The position numbers and the translations under genes were made by a program. This document shows, one piece after another, positions 53,035 to 62,163 of a stretch of 64,000 bases of DNA. The DNA comes from Gemmatimonadales bacterium (lineage in GTDB: Bacteria; Gemmatimonadota; Gemmatimonadetes; Gemmatimonadales; GWC2-71-9). The DNA is taken from positions 124,001 to 188,000 of the forward strand of contig JAHBVU010000005.1 in NCBI GenBank assembly GCA_019637315.1, in the 5' to 3' direction. How positions within the stretch are numbered: the first letter of the stretch is position 1; each line of letters begins with the position of its first letter. The notes under the pieces were generated by a model. That model was given only the letters and a program-made list of their open reading frames with translations. It was not told the DNA's origin and made no database searches.

Positions 53035-56000
53035 ATGATGACTATTTCAGACGTCCGCCGTTGCCGGAATGCCTGGCTGCTGCCGAGTCTCCTGGTTGCT
53101 GCGTGTGGCGGAGACGGCCCGGTTTCGCCGCCGCCTCCACCGCCGCCCCCGGCAGTTGCCGTCTCGGTCTCTCCCGGAACGGCCACGGTCGGAGCGGGCG
53201 GAACCCAGCAGTTCACCGCGACCGTGACGAATGCGACCAATACCTCGGTGACCTGGACCGCGTCTGCGGGAACCATCCAGGCCAACGGCAACAATGCGAC
53301 CCTGACGGCACCGGTCGCGGGCGGCAGCGTTACCGTAACGGCAACCAGTGCCCAGGACGGGACCAAGACCGGTACTGCCACGGTGACCGTGACGCCGGTG
53401 GTCGTTGGTCTGACCCCCGCGCAGGCCGAACTCGATCGGGGCGGTAGCCAGAACTTCACCGCCACGGTGACCGGTACCACCCAGACCGGCTTGACGTGGA
53501 GCGCCAGCTGCGGCACGGTCGACGGCACCAGTGCGTCGGTGAGCTACACGGCGCCGATCATTGCGGGTCCCTGCACGGTCACCGCGACCAGCGTGCTCGA
53601 CCCGACCAAGTCGGCGTCCGCCACCGTTACGGTGCGCCCGGACTGGGTCGTTACGACCGCCAATGATCTCGATGACGGTGCCTGTACCCCGTCTCATTGT
53701 TCGCTCCGCGAGGCCATCATGGCGGTGAACTCGGCGGCGCCGGCGCCGCCGGCATCCGCGTCAGCTGGCGCGAGGTCAGCAGCGGCCGAAGGGGTCGCCG
53801 TCATTCGCCTGCCGAACAACTTACCCGGCGGAGAGATCACGCTGACCTCCGCGCTGCCGCCGCTGTCGGCCTCGGTCTCGATCGAGGGGCCCGGTGCTAC
53901 GCAGCTTACGGTCAATGCGAATGGGAGCACTGGCAGTCTGCGCCGGGTCTTCCGGATTACGGGCGGCGCAACCGTGTCGATCTCCGGACTGCGGCTGACT
54001 GGCGGCGTCGCCGCGGGGGGCGGGGGCGTGCTGGTCGATGGCGCTTCGCAGCTGACGCTCACCGACTCCCGGATCGACCGAAACCAGTCGACCACCGGTG
54101 GCGGTGGTGGCATCCAGGTGCAGGACGAGAGCCATGTGCAGCTCGAGGACGTTCGGATCACCGACAACTGGACGTCGGGCGCCAACAGCCCCGGGGGAGG
54201 ACTCTCGGTCGTCACCGGCGCCTCGGCCACGATGCGGAACGGTGTGATCTCCGGCAACAGTGTTACCAGCGGATGGGGCGGCGGCATCCGGGTGTTCAAC
54301 GGCACGCTGACGCTGATCGACGTGACGGTCGAGGACAATGAAACGACCGGCAACAGCGGCGGCGGCCTGCTTGCCGAAGGTGTCGGATCGGTGACGGTGA
54401 CGGGAGGCAGCTTCTTCAACAACAGCACCACGGTTGAAGGTGGCGCCATGCGGATCTCCGGGCGTGCCATGGCAGTCGCGATTACGGGCACCGTCATCGC
54501 GAACAACCGTGCGGTTCGCGGCGGTGGCATTACGATCTCGAACGATCCGGCTGCGCAGCTGACCGGTTCGCCTTCGGTGACGCTGACCAATGTGACGATC
54601 GAAGAGAACGTGTCCAGTGCGCGGGGTGGCGGCATCTTCCTCTGGGGATCGGCCGAGGTCGACATCACGAACGGGACGATCAGGAACAATCGTTCCGAAG
54701 GCGAGTTCGGTGGCGGCGGAATCCAGATGCAGAACACCGGCGTGCTCCGCACCGATGGCACGACGATCGTCGGAAACCGCACCCAGGGCTCGCAGGTCCA
54801 CGGCGGTGGTGTGTATGCTGCATCAGGGAGCCGGTTGCAGATGAAGGGTGGGGCAATCTCGGACAACCGGGTCGCTAATGGATTCGGGGGTGGTCTCTAC
54901 ACCTTCGGGAGCACCGTTGCCTTCGAGGATGTCACGATTGCCAACAACGAAGCAACCGCGGCCGGAGCAGGCGGCGGAATTGCCGTGCTCGATGGCGCAA
55001 CGATGACGGTAACTGGAGGTGCGGTCGAGGGTAATCGCTCCCTTGCTGGCGCAGGCGGGGGTATCTTCGGTCGCGCCAGCACCCTGACGCTCTCCAACGT
55101 GGCAGTGCGGAACAACGTCGCCTTCATCCAGGGTGGCGGCGTCCAGCTGCTTGGTGCCAACGTGGTCACCTTGACGCAGGTCACGGTCTCGGGGAACCAG
55201 GTCACAGGCACTGGCGGCAACAACGGGCTGGGCGGCGGCATCGGGATCTTCAACGACGGTCAGCTTGTTGGGACCGGGGTCGAGATCACGAACAACACCG
55301 GAACCGCCGGTGGGGGTGTCTATGCTGCGGGGACGTCACGCTTCGAACTGATCGGTGGAACGATCTCCGGCAACACCGCGACAACCTTCACCGGCGGTGG
55401 CCTGACGAGTTCAGCGTCGGCGGTCGTGGTGCTGACTGGCGTGACGATCGCGGAGAACACGGCTGAAACGCAGGGCGGCGGCTTACAGCTGACCGGGAGC
55501 GGAACCTCGACCATCGAGCGCAGCACCATCCGCAACAACACCGCCAAGACCGACGGCGGTGGCCTGACGATCGGGACGGCAGGCACGGTGGCGAACTCGA
55601 CGGTTTCGGGCAACACCTCAACCGGTACGGGCGGCGGCATCTTCTCGACCTCGACCTCGACTGCGACCATTCGCAACGTGACGGTCTCCGGCAATGCCGG
55701 TGGCATCGGCGGCGGTCTCGGTGTGACCGGAACCTCCATCCTCCGTAACGTCCTGTTCCTCGGTAACACCGCGTCGAATTTCGGCGGCGGGATCGGCGCC
55801 AACAACGCAGGAGCGCCGAACCTCGGGAACGTGATACTGGTCGGCAACCTGCGAGAGGGAGCTGCGGCCAACTGCGCAACAGGGGGCGCGGCGGGTATCG
55901 TTTCCGCTGGCACTAACCTGAGTGGAGACGCAACCTGCGGACTGGCGGGCCCCGGCGATCAGAACTCGGTCGCGACCATGGGTGTGGATACTGACTTGGC

Positions 56001-56295
56001 AGACAACGGCGGCCCGACCCGGACGCACGCGCTGCAAGCAGGCAGCCCGGCCATCAATGCCGGCAACGCCTCGCTGTGTCCGACGACCGACCAGCGGGGC
56101 TTCGGGCGCCAGGGCGCCTGCGATATCGGTCCGTTCGAGTTCGGCGGTGTGGCACCGGCCGCTGTGCGGGCTGCAGCTGCCGCGCCGGCCCGCTCGGTGT
56201 CGGCGCCACGGCGCCCGGCAGGTGCGAACCTGACGCCTCCCACGGTCGATGGACAGGGAGCCGCTACCGGGGTGCGTCCAACCGACCAGCGCTGA
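53035..56295 (+). CDS. large surface lipoprotein: Ig-like domains, CSLREA domain and right-handed beta-helix
   Basis: A 1086-residue lipoprotein (two ATGs at 53035/53038; lipobox VAAC). After a PPPPPPPP linker come two bacterial Ig-like (Big2) domains (about 38-205), each with GGTQQFTATVT or GGSQNFTATVT. Then the CSLREA motif (HCSLREAIMAVNS, about 217-230) leads into a long right-handed beta-helix of parallel turns (about 250-950), recognised by repeated GGGI turns and NNTA or NNRS ladders. A choice-of-anchor-Q-like end (GPTRTHALQAGSPAINAG) and an Ala/Pro-rich tail follow. No outer-membrane barrel or sorting domain is present. Adhesion or polysaccharide binding is plausible. Confidence 0.85.
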   Translation: MMTISDVRRCRNAWLLPSLLVAACGGDGPVSPPPPPPPPAVAVSVSPGTATVGAGGTQQFTATVTNATNTSVTWTASAGTIQANGNNATLTAPVAGGSVTVTATSAQDGTKTGTATVTVTPVVVGLTPAQAELDRGGSQNFTATVTGTTQTGLTWSASCGTVDGTSASVSYTAPIIAGPCTVTATSVLDPTKSASATVTVRPDWVVTTANDLDDGACTPSHCSLREAIMAVNSAAPAPPASASAGARSAAAEGVAVIRLPNNLPGGEITLTSALPPLSASVSIEGPGATQLTVNANGSTGSLRRVFRITGGATVSISGLRLTGGVAAGGGGVLVDGASQLTLTDSRIDRNQSTTGGGGGIQVQDESHVQLEDVRITDNWTSGANSPGGGLSVVTGASATMRNGVISGNSVTSGWGGGIRVFNGTLTLIDVTVEDNETTGNSGGGLLAEGVGSVTVTGGSFFNNSTTVEGGAMRISGRAMAVAITGTVIANNRAVRGGGITISNDPAAQLTGSPSVTLTNVTIEENVSSARGGGIFLWGSAEVDITNGTIRNNRSEGEFGGGGIQMQNTGVLRTDGTTIVGNRTQGSQVHGGGVYAASGSRLQMKGGAISDNRVANGFGGGLYTFGSTVAFEDVTIANNEATAAGAGGGIAVLDGATMTVTGGAVEGNRSLAGAGGGIFGRASTLTLSNVAVRNNVAFIQGGGVQLLGANVVTLTQVTVSGNQVTGTGGNNGLGGGIGIFNDGQLVGTGVEITNNTGTAGGGVYAAGTSRFELIGGTISGNTATTFTGGGLTSSASAVVVLTGVTIAENTAETQGGGLQLTGSGTSTIERSTIRNNTAKTDGGGLTIGTAGTVANSTVSGNTSTGTGGGIFSTSTSTATIRNVTVSGNAGGIGGGLGVTGTSILRNVLFLGNTASNFGGGIGANNAGAPNLGNVILVGNLREGAAANCATGGAAGIVSAGTNLSGDATCGLAGPGDQNSVATMGVDTDLADNGGPTRTHALQAGSPAINAGNASLCPTTDQRGFGRQGACDIGPFEFGGVAPAAVRAAAAAPARSVSAPRRPAGANLTPPTVDGQGAATGVRPTDQR

Positions 56296-56316
56296 TCCGG
56301 TACCCGGCTACGCTAC

Positions 56317-56350
56317 TTGAGCCCGCCCGGCACACGCCGGGCGGGCTCAA
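56317..56350 (+). terminator. strong terminator hairpin after the beta-helix gene
   Basis: A perfect 15-bp stem (arms 56317-56331 and 56336-56350) with a 4-nt ACAC loop, 22 nt after the stop codon, followed by TCGTCTGTCC. Confidence 0.8.
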
Positions 56351-56458
56351 TCGTCTGTCCTGCTTCGATGGCAACGCGACAAGGTGCAGGGTGACGAACC
56401 GGCCGGAACTTCGATGATTCGGGGGGCGTTGTCCGATAAGCTGATCCGCTGAGCGCCG

Positions 56459-57421
56459 CTACGCGCCTCCCAACTCGCGATACCAGGCCTGGAAGGCAAC
56501 CTCGAGGAAGCGTGGACTGAACAGCATCCACTCACCCAGTGCCTCCGGGAATCGATACGCCGTAGCGGCCTCCGCGGCCGACTGCCCTCGGCCGCGGCTA
56601 GCGCGGGCAGCGCGTTCGACGCTCTCGAGCATGCTCAGGTATCGATCGAGATCCGCCGGAGCGCTCATGCTGCCATGGCCGGGGACGTATCGAGCGGCGC
56701 CTTGACTGCGCAGTGCCCTGACCGTTGCCGCCAGCGCGGACGGGACGGTGTCCATGTAGTTCGGGAACATCGCGTTCCAGACGAGATCGCCGCAGAAGAT
56801 GGTGTCGTCAACCGTGACGATCACGTCGCTTGCGGTGTGCCCAGCATGCGGCGTGATGGTGATCTGCCGCCCGCCCAGGTCGAGCGTCGTGTTCCCCGTC
56901 GGCGCGATCACGGTCGCTCCGTCGAGCAGGCGGGTCCGGTCCGGATCGGCTGGCTGGTTCCGCTCCCGGGCCAGATCGAGCGTCGCGCGAGTCGCGTGCA
57001 CGGTGACCGGCGTGCCGCTCACGTTCGTGAATCCCGCCACCCCATTGACATGATCGGCGTGATAATGGCTCAGCACGACGTGAGACGGACGCATTCCCGT
57101 CAGGGCTACAGCCTGGTCCGCAAGCCACCTGGCGCCCGCAGGCATCATGAACCCTTCAATGGCCAGCACCCCGTTCGTGCCGGCAATCAGGCCGCCGTTG
57201 GACAGCGTGGTTCGATCACCAGTCAGCGGAGTCGAGATCAGGGCCCAGACACCCGGCGCAACCGATTCGAGTCGACCGAACGGCTCTGCGGCGACGACAC
57301 GGCCGCCCGGCCGGGCCGCCCAGGCCGACCGGGCCAGAGGAGGTAGCAGCGCGCCAGCCAGGGCAATGTGAGCTGCGCAGGAGCAGGTCCCGTGCAGAAA
57401 TGCGCGACGTGATGACCTCAT
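56459..57421 (-). CDS. Tat-exported metallo-beta-lactamase-fold hydrolase
   Basis: A 320-residue protein with a GGAGG site before the ATG and a twin-arginine signal (SSRRAFLHGT, cleavage near AWAARP). The MBL zinc motifs are intact: HYHADH (about 118-123), the His in PHAGHTASD, the Asp in FCGDLVW, and a late His in VPGHG. Tat export fits an enzyme folded with metal in the cytosol. The substrate is unknown; quinoprotein-linked and hydroxyacylglutathione-type relatives exist. It is downstream of the E1 gene (35 nt) and may share its transcript. Confidence 0.88.
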   Translation of the reverse strand: MRSSRRAFLHGTCSCAAHIALAGALLPPLARSAWAARPGGRVVAAEPFGRLESVAPGVWALISTPLTGDRTTLSNGGLIAGTNGVLAIEGFMMPAGARWLADQAVALTGMRPSHVVLSHYHADHVNGVAGFTNVSGTPVTVHATRATLDLARERNQPADPDRTRLLDGATVIAPTGNTTLDLGGRQITITPHAGHTASDVIVTVDDTIFCGDLVWNAMFPNYMDTVPSALAATVRALRSQGAARYVPGHGSMSAPADLDRYLSMLESVERAARASRGRGQSAAEAATAYRFPEALGEWMLFSPRFLEVAFQAWYRELGGA

Positions 57422-57456
57422 CCCGGTGTTCCTCCCTGGCTTGGCGTACGACGGTG

Positions 57457-59523
57457 TCAGAACTCGATCAGCTCGACCATCCGGTCCGTGATCCCGTCCA
57501 CCTGCGGCAGCGTGGCGTTCATCAGCGCGACGTTATACGGTGTCGGGATGTCGGGAATGGCCATGCGGTGGATCGGGGCGTCGAGCGACAGGAAGGCCTG
57601 CTCCGCAACCACCGCACTCACCTCGGCGCCGAAACCGACTGTCATGGTGTCCTCGTGGACGATCAGGCAGCGCCGCGTCCGCTTGACGGACGCCAGCACG
57701 GCCTCGCGATCCCAGGGCGAGATGGTCCGCAAGTCGAGCACGTGGACAGCGTAACCCGACTGCTTGGCCGCTGCCTCACAGCGCTCGACCATAGCGCCCC
57801 ACGTCACGCAGGTGAGCTTGTCGCCCTCCACGACGGTGCGTGCCTTGCCGAAGGGAACCACGAAGCTGTCGCCCGGATACGGCCGCCGAGACCAGGTGCC
57901 ATCCAGGAGCGCCCGGTGTTCGAAGAAGATCGTCGGGTCGTTGCTGCGCATCGCGGTGCGAATCAGACCGACCGCGTCCTCGGCGTTCGACGGCACCGCC
58001 ACCTGCCAGCCCGTCGCATGCGCAAAGACGGCTTCGCCACAGACGCTGTGCCACGGATCACCGCACTTCGGCGCATAGCCGCCCGGCATTCGTACCACGA
58101 TCGGCGCGGCCCAACGGTTGTTGGTGCGCCAGCGGATGGTGCCGCAGTTGTTGAGCTGCTCGGTGGCCGGGTCGGCGTACTTGCGGAACTGGATTTCCGG
58201 TACCGGCATCAGACCTGCCAGTGCCATGCCCACGGCACGGCCGATGATGCCCTCTTCGGACAGGCTGGTGTCGAAGACCCGCTGCTCGCCGAAGCGCTCC
58301 TGCAGACCGAGCGTGGCCGCGTGAACCCCGCCCTTGGGGCCAACATCCTCACCGAACACCAACAGTTTCGGATTGGTCGCCAGCTCGTGCTCCAGCGCCC
58401 GGCGGATCGCGGTGAGCATGTTGATCCGCGGCCCCTCTGGTGCAGGTGTCTCGGTCGTGGCCGGGAACTCGTGAGCCGAGGGCGCCAGTCCGCCGCGGGT
58501 TTGCAGTTCCGGCGTGCCATCGTCGTTCCGTTCGGCAAATCGATGCCGAGTGATGCCCTCGCCGGTCGGCTCTGGACGGGCCAGCGCAGCGGCCAGGCCA
58601 GCCTCGACATCCCGAGCGGCCTGCGCCTCGATCTCGCCAAGCTGCGCTTCAGTCAGAATGCCGCCCGCAAGATAGGCACGCAGCTTGGGGAGGGGATCGT
58701 TGGCTCGCTCGCGATCGAGCAGATCGCCCGGCTTATAGGCCTGGGTGTCCTGCCCCGAGTGCCCGGACAGCCGAGGCACGGTCAGCCGCACCATGGCGGG
58801 GCCGTGGCCCTCGCGCACGTACCGGGTTGCCTCGTCGAACAGCGCAGCGGTCCCGGCGGCGTCGGTGCCGTCGCCCTGGGTGATTCGGAGATTCTTGAAC
58901 GACGCGAGATTCTCGGCGATGTTGGCGCCCGGCGTCTGGAAATGGGACGGCACGGAAATGCCGTAGCCGTTGTCTTCGATATAGAAAAGAACCGGCAGCT
59001 TGAGCGTCGTCGCGATGGTGAGCGCCGACCAGAACCCGCTGGTTGCCACGCTGGAGTCGCCGCCCAGTACGCAGCCGATGGCGCCCGCGTACGACCCGTC
59101 GTTGAGCACGTCGCGATGGTAGGTAATCGCCTGGGCCCACCCGATCAGCGGGGTGTATTGCGAACCGACGTCGCCGGCCATCGGCAGAACCACCGGGCCA
59201 GGCACCGCAGGAAGGTTGCAGACAACACCGATATCGCGCCCGTTGCTGAAACCGCCCGACTTGCCCATCGGCCCCGCAAAAGCATCGTCGATCGGCAGCC
59301 CGAGCGCGAGCAGCAGCGGACGCGACCGGTAGTATGCGCTGGCAGCGTCATGCGGATGGTCGAGGTACTGAGCCAGAATGGTCTGCGCCACGTCATGGCC
59401 GCGAGCCGTGAACTGGTAGGCGACCTTCTTCTCGGGAACGAGCTTCGTTTCTTCCGTCTCGTCCAGCTGTCGGGACACCAGCGTCAGATAGTAGACGCGC
59501 TTCCAATCAATCTGCTTGGTCAT
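57457..59523 (-). CDS. 2-oxo acid dehydrogenase E1, fused alpha and beta subunits
   Basis: A 688-residue thiamine-diphosphate-dependent E1 of the branched-chain 2-oxo acid dehydrogenase type. The alpha part (1-335) has the ThDP motif (GGDSSVATSG to EDNGYGIS, about 154-190). The beta part (from ~370, LTAIRRALEHEL) has the FGEDVGPKGG segment and the transketolase C-terminal domain. Separate alpha and beta chains are the usual form; here they are one polypeptide. No E2 (acyltransferase) or E3 gene is in the window. It follows the PaaI-type gene by 6 nt, on the same strand. Confidence 0.92.
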   Translation of the reverse strand: MTKQIDWKRVYYLTLVSRQLDETEETKLVPEKKVAYQFTARGHDVAQTILAQYLDHPHDAASAYYRSRPLLLALGLPIDDAFAGPMGKSGGFSNGRDIGVVCNLPAVPGPVVLPMAGDVGSQYTPLIGWAQAITYHRDVLNDGSYAGAIGCVLGGDSSVATSGFWSALTIATTLKLPVLFYIEDNGYGISVPSHFQTPGANIAENLASFKNLRITQGDGTDAAGTAALFDEATRYVREGHGPAMVRLTVPRLSGHSGQDTQAYKPGDLLDRERANDPLPKLRAYLAGGILTEAQLGEIEAQAARDVEAGLAAALARPEPTGEGITRHRFAERNDDGTPELQTRGGLAPSAHEFPATTETPAPEGPRINMLTAIRRALEHELATNPKLLVFGEDVGPKGGVHAATLGLQERFGEQRVFDTSLSEEGIIGRAVGMALAGLMPVPEIQFRKYADPATEQLNNCGTIRWRTNNRWAAPIVVRMPGGYAPKCGDPWHSVCGEAVFAHATGWQVAVPSNAEDAVGLIRTAMRSNDPTIFFEHRALLDGTWSRRPYPGDSFVVPFGKARTVVEGDKLTCVTWGAMVERCEAAAKQSGYAVHVLDLRTISPWDREAVLASVKRTRRCLIVHEDTMTVGFGAEVSAVVAEQAFLSLDAPIHRMAIPDIPTPYNVALMNATLPQVDGITDRMVELIEF

Positions 59524-59529
59524 GATATC

Positions 59530-59997
59530 CTAGCGGGCCGGGTCCGAAGGGCCGGACCCCGGCGAGAGGAGGTGAGGTTTCTCGGTGCGGTACGCCGTAC
59601 CGCGAAAGAGGCCGACGACGCTGCCGTCGGCTTTGGTGACATTGACCTGGTGGTAGAGGATTCGCTTGCTGCGAGACACTTCCTTGGCGCTGGCGATCAG
59701 GACGTCGCCCGGTCGCACACCGGCGGGGTAGCTCATCGAGGCATCGATGCTGACCGCAACGTTGCCCTGCGTGTTGCAGGCAAAGGCAAAAGCACTGTCG
59801 GCAAAGGCAAAGGTCACCCCGCCGTGACAGACCCCGAATCCATTCACCATCTCGTCGCGCACCACCATGCGAAGCACGGCGTGTTCCGGCGCCAGTTCGA
59901 CCAGTTCGATGCCCAGCCACCGACTGAACCGGTCGCGCTCCATCATGGCGGCGTAAACGGCCTCGGCCTGCTGCTGTGGCGTCATCGACTCACTCAT
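59530..59997 (-). CDS. paaI: PaaI-type hotdog thioesterase
   Basis: A 155-residue hotdog-fold acyl-CoA thioesterase. The active-site segment NGFGVCHGGVTFAFADSAFAFACN carries the HGG and the catalytic Asp of the PaaI family. PaaI releases stalled (hydroxy)phenylacetyl-CoA esters in phenylacetate breakdown. Its ATG overlaps the stop of the 3-hydroxyacyl-CoA dehydrogenase by 4 nt. Confidence 0.85.
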   Translation of the reverse strand: MSESMTPQQQAEAVYAAMMERDRFSRWLGIELVELAPEHAVLRMVVRDEMVNGFGVCHGGVTFAFADSAFAFACNTQGNVAVSIDASMSYPAGVRPGDVLIASAKEVSRSKRILYHQVNVTKADGSVVGLFRGTAYRTEKPHLLSPGSGPSDPAR

Positions 59998-61181
59998 TCG
60001 TAAAACGTCCGACCCTCGGCCACCATGCGGCGAAGCAGCGGGCTCGCGCGATAGCGGTCTTCGCCATATTCGGCGTGGAGCTGGTCCAAGCGCTCGAGCA
60101 CCCGGTCGAGCCCGATGTTATCGGCCCAGCGGAGCAGGCCCTTGGGATAATTGACGCCCTTGGTCATGGCCAGGTCGAGATCGTCGCGGCTGGCCACGCG
60201 CCAGAACAGTGCGTCGATTGCGGCGTTGATCAACACCGCGAGGATTCGTGGAAAGATGGCAATCGCGAGATCGGTGTCACGGGTCGGTTCTGGGTTGATG
60301 GCGCCCGCGCGGTAGTCGAAATGGCCTCGCCCGGTTTTTCTGCCCAGCAATCCGCCGTCGACGAGCTGCTTCTGGGTCAGAAACGGTCGATACCGCGGGT
60401 CATACCCGAAGGCTTCGAACACCGAGCGAGACACGGCATAGTTCACGTCGTTGCCGATCAGGTCCATCAACTCGAACGGGCCCATCTTGAAGTGCCCGGC
60501 GTCTCGCATGGCCCAGTCGATCGTCGCCTTGTCGGCAATGCCTTCCTCGAAGATCCGGAGCGCCTCGCCGTAGAACGGTCGGGCCACTCGATTCACGATG
60601 AAGCCTGGCGTGTCCGACGCCAGCACCGTGGTCTTGCCCCAGCTGTCGACCAGCGCCCGAGTTGACTCCGTGACCGCCGGATCAGTTGCGACGCCGGGCA
60701 CGATTTCGACCAGCGGCAGCACCGGCGCCGGGTTGAAGAAGTGAATCCCGATGACCCGCTGCGGATGGTCGCACCCGGCCGCGATGGCGGTCACGGACAG
60801 CGACGAGGTGTTGGTGCCGATCACCGCATCGCGGGTCAGGACGTTCTCCAAGTGGCGGAAGGTGGCGCGCTTGACCTCGAGATCCTCCACGATCGCCTCG
60901 ATCACGAGCCCCGCCGGCCCGAACGGCAGGAAGTCACCCGGCGCCAGCGTGTGATACTCGATTCGGCCCAGCAGCGCTGCGGCTGCATCGGCCGAGAGAC
61001 GTCCCTTCTCGACTTCACGCCCGATGGACTTGGTGTGCGCAATCCGGGCTTTGTCGGCCGCACCGGCAAAGACGTCGGCCAGGATGACGCGATGGCCGGC
61101 TGCTGCGGCCACCTGCGCAATGCCGCTTCCCATGGTGCCGGCGCCCAGCACACCAACCACGGTCTGTCGATCGACTGCCAT
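59994..61181 (-). CDS. paaH: 3-hydroxyacyl-CoA dehydrogenase (PaaH-type)
   Basis: A 395-residue NAD-dependent dehydrogenase. The ATG at 61181 (MAVDRQTVVG) sits after AGGAA, 2 nt past the hydratase stop; the long upstream frame lies over the hydratase and is a shadow. The Rossmann motif is GAGTMGSGIAQ (13-23). The HFFNP motif follows (IGIHFFNPAPVLPLVE), and there is a 3HCDH C-terminal domain (TPGFIVNRV). It oxidises 3-hydroxyacyl-CoA to 3-oxoacyl-CoA, placed between hydratase and thiolase steps. Confidence 0.9.
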   Translation of the reverse strand: MAVDRQTVVGVLGAGTMGSGIAQVAAAAGHRVILADVFAGAADKARIAHTKSIGREVEKGRLSADAAAALLGRIEYHTLAPGDFLPFGPAGLVIEAIVEDLEVKRATFRHLENVLTRDAVIGTNTSSLSVTAIAAGCDHPQRVIGIHFFNPAPVLPLVEIVPGVATDPAVTESTRALVDSWGKTTVLASDTPGFIVNRVARPFYGEALRIFEEGIADKATIDWAMRDAGHFKMGPFELMDLIGNDVNYAVSRSVFEAFGYDPRYRPFLTQKQLVDGGLLGRKTGRGHFDYRAGAINPEPTRDTDLAIAIFPRILAVLINAAIDALFWRVASRDDLDLAMTKGVNYPKGLLRWADNIGLDRVLERLDQLHAEYGEDRYRASPLLRRMVAEGRTFYE

Positions 61182-61183
61182 TC

Positions 61184-61960
61184 CTACTTGCCTCCGAACG
61201 CGGGCTTCCGCTTCTCGCGGAACGCGGCCACACCCTCGGCATGGTCGGCGCTGTTGCCTGCGATAGTCTGATACTCTGCCTCGAGCGCCAGCTGCTGCTC
61301 CAGCGTGTTGGTCGCCGAGGCGTCGAGCAGCCGCTTGGTGAGCCCGACCGCGAGGGTCGGCATGGCGGCCAGACGCTCTGCCAGACCCCAGGCCTCGGCC
61401 TCCAGACTGGCAAGCGGAACCGCTTTGAGGATCAGACCCCAGTCGGCGGCCTGCTTGGCGGGCAGCTTGTCGCCCAGCATCAGGAGGGCCGCGGCGCGGG
61501 CGTAACCGACTCGACGGGGCAGGGTCCAGGTGCCGGCGGTATCGGGTACCAGGCCGATGTTCACGAACGCCTGGATGAACGAAGCCTCCTCGGCCGCGAT
61601 CACGAAGTCGGCCGCGAGGGCCACGTTGGCGCCGGCACCAGCGGCTACCCCGTTCACCGCGACTACGACCGGGATATCGAGTGTCCGGAGCCCGCGCGCG
61701 ACCGGGTTCCAGTGCTTCTCGAGGTGGGCTCCATAGGGACCCTCGGGCACGCCGCCGCTGATATCCTGGCCGGCGCAGAAACCGCGCCCCGCACCAGTCA
61801 GGTACAGAGCCCGAAGCGAGCGGTCGGCCCGGACTTCGTCGAGGACGGCCAGGAATCGCTCGAACATCGGGTTGTCGAAGCTGTTGAGAACGTCCGGTCG
61901 GTTGAGAGTCACGCGGGCGACCGCGCCGCGTCGCTCGAGGAGGACGGAGTCCTGGCTCAT
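61184..61960 (-). CDS. paaG: enoyl-CoA hydratase/isomerase (PaaG-like)
   Basis: A 258-residue crotonase-family enzyme. The ATG at 61960 is used rather than one 12 codons upstream. The oxyanion-hole segments are ALYLTGAGRGFCAGQDISGG and VNGVAAGAGANVALAADFV; the active-site region FVNIGLVPDTAGTW resembles PaaG isomerases. PaaG isomerises ring-1,2-epoxyphenylacetyl-CoA to the oxepin, while close relatives hydrate fatty enoyl-CoAs. The order hydratase-dehydrogenase-PaaI and the divergent thiolase support a phenylacetate-like or beta-oxidation role. Confidence 0.85.
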   Translation of the reverse strand: MSQDSVLLERRGAVARVTLNRPDVLNSFDNPMFERFLAVLDEVRADRSLRALYLTGAGRGFCAGQDISGGVPEGPYGAHLEKHWNPVARGLRTLDIPVVVAVNGVAAGAGANVALAADFVIAAEEASFIQAFVNIGLVPDTAGTWTLPRRVGYARAAALLMLGDKLPAKQAADWGLILKAVPLASLEAEAWGLAERLAAMPTLAVGLTKRLLDASATNTLEQQLALEAEYQTIAGNSADHAEGVAAFREKRKPAFGGK

Positions 61961-62047
61961 CGGGGTCCTGATTCGTTGTGGGACAGCATGGGACAACCCA
62001 GAAGTTTAGCATGAGCCTCCGATCTGAGGCACCTGGAACGGCTCGGG

Positions 62048-62073
62048 GGTAGTGGGTCAACTGACCCACTACC
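62048..62073. promoter_or_regulatory. palindromic operator candidate between paaG-like and thiolase genes
   Basis: A perfect inverted repeat of 12-bp arms (ggtagtgggtca / tgacccactacc) around AC lies midway between divergent genes of the same pathway. Its core resembles the spaced half-sites bound by TetR- or GntR-type acyl-CoA regulators, but no regulator gene is nearby. Confidence 0.6.
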
Positions 62074-62151
62074 GGCTCGGGCACGGCCCCCCCGCCCAGG
62101 ACGGCGGCTCGCTCTTCACGTATCCCAGGTGGGACCGCGGGGGTGGGCGGC

Positions 62152-62157
62152 TATTTT
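62152..62157 (+). promoter_or_regulatory. possible -10 of a leaderless thiolase transcript
   Basis: TATTTT lies 6 nt before the thiolase ATG and no Shine-Dalgarno sequence is present. A start site 7 nt after the hexamer would coincide with the ATG. Confidence 0.35.
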
Positions 62158-62163
62158 GCTAAC

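Noticed and set aside
57400-60003. A plus-strand frame of 867 codons opposite the E1 and PaaI genes
   Set aside because: It is the antisense shadow of two recognised enzymes; its product has no motif and no plausible start.
61182-62084. N-terminal extension of the 3-hydroxyacyl-CoA dehydrogenase frame
   Set aside because: The extension is fully covered by the paaG-like gene in another frame and is Arg/Pro-rich; the ATG at 61181 with AGGAA fits.
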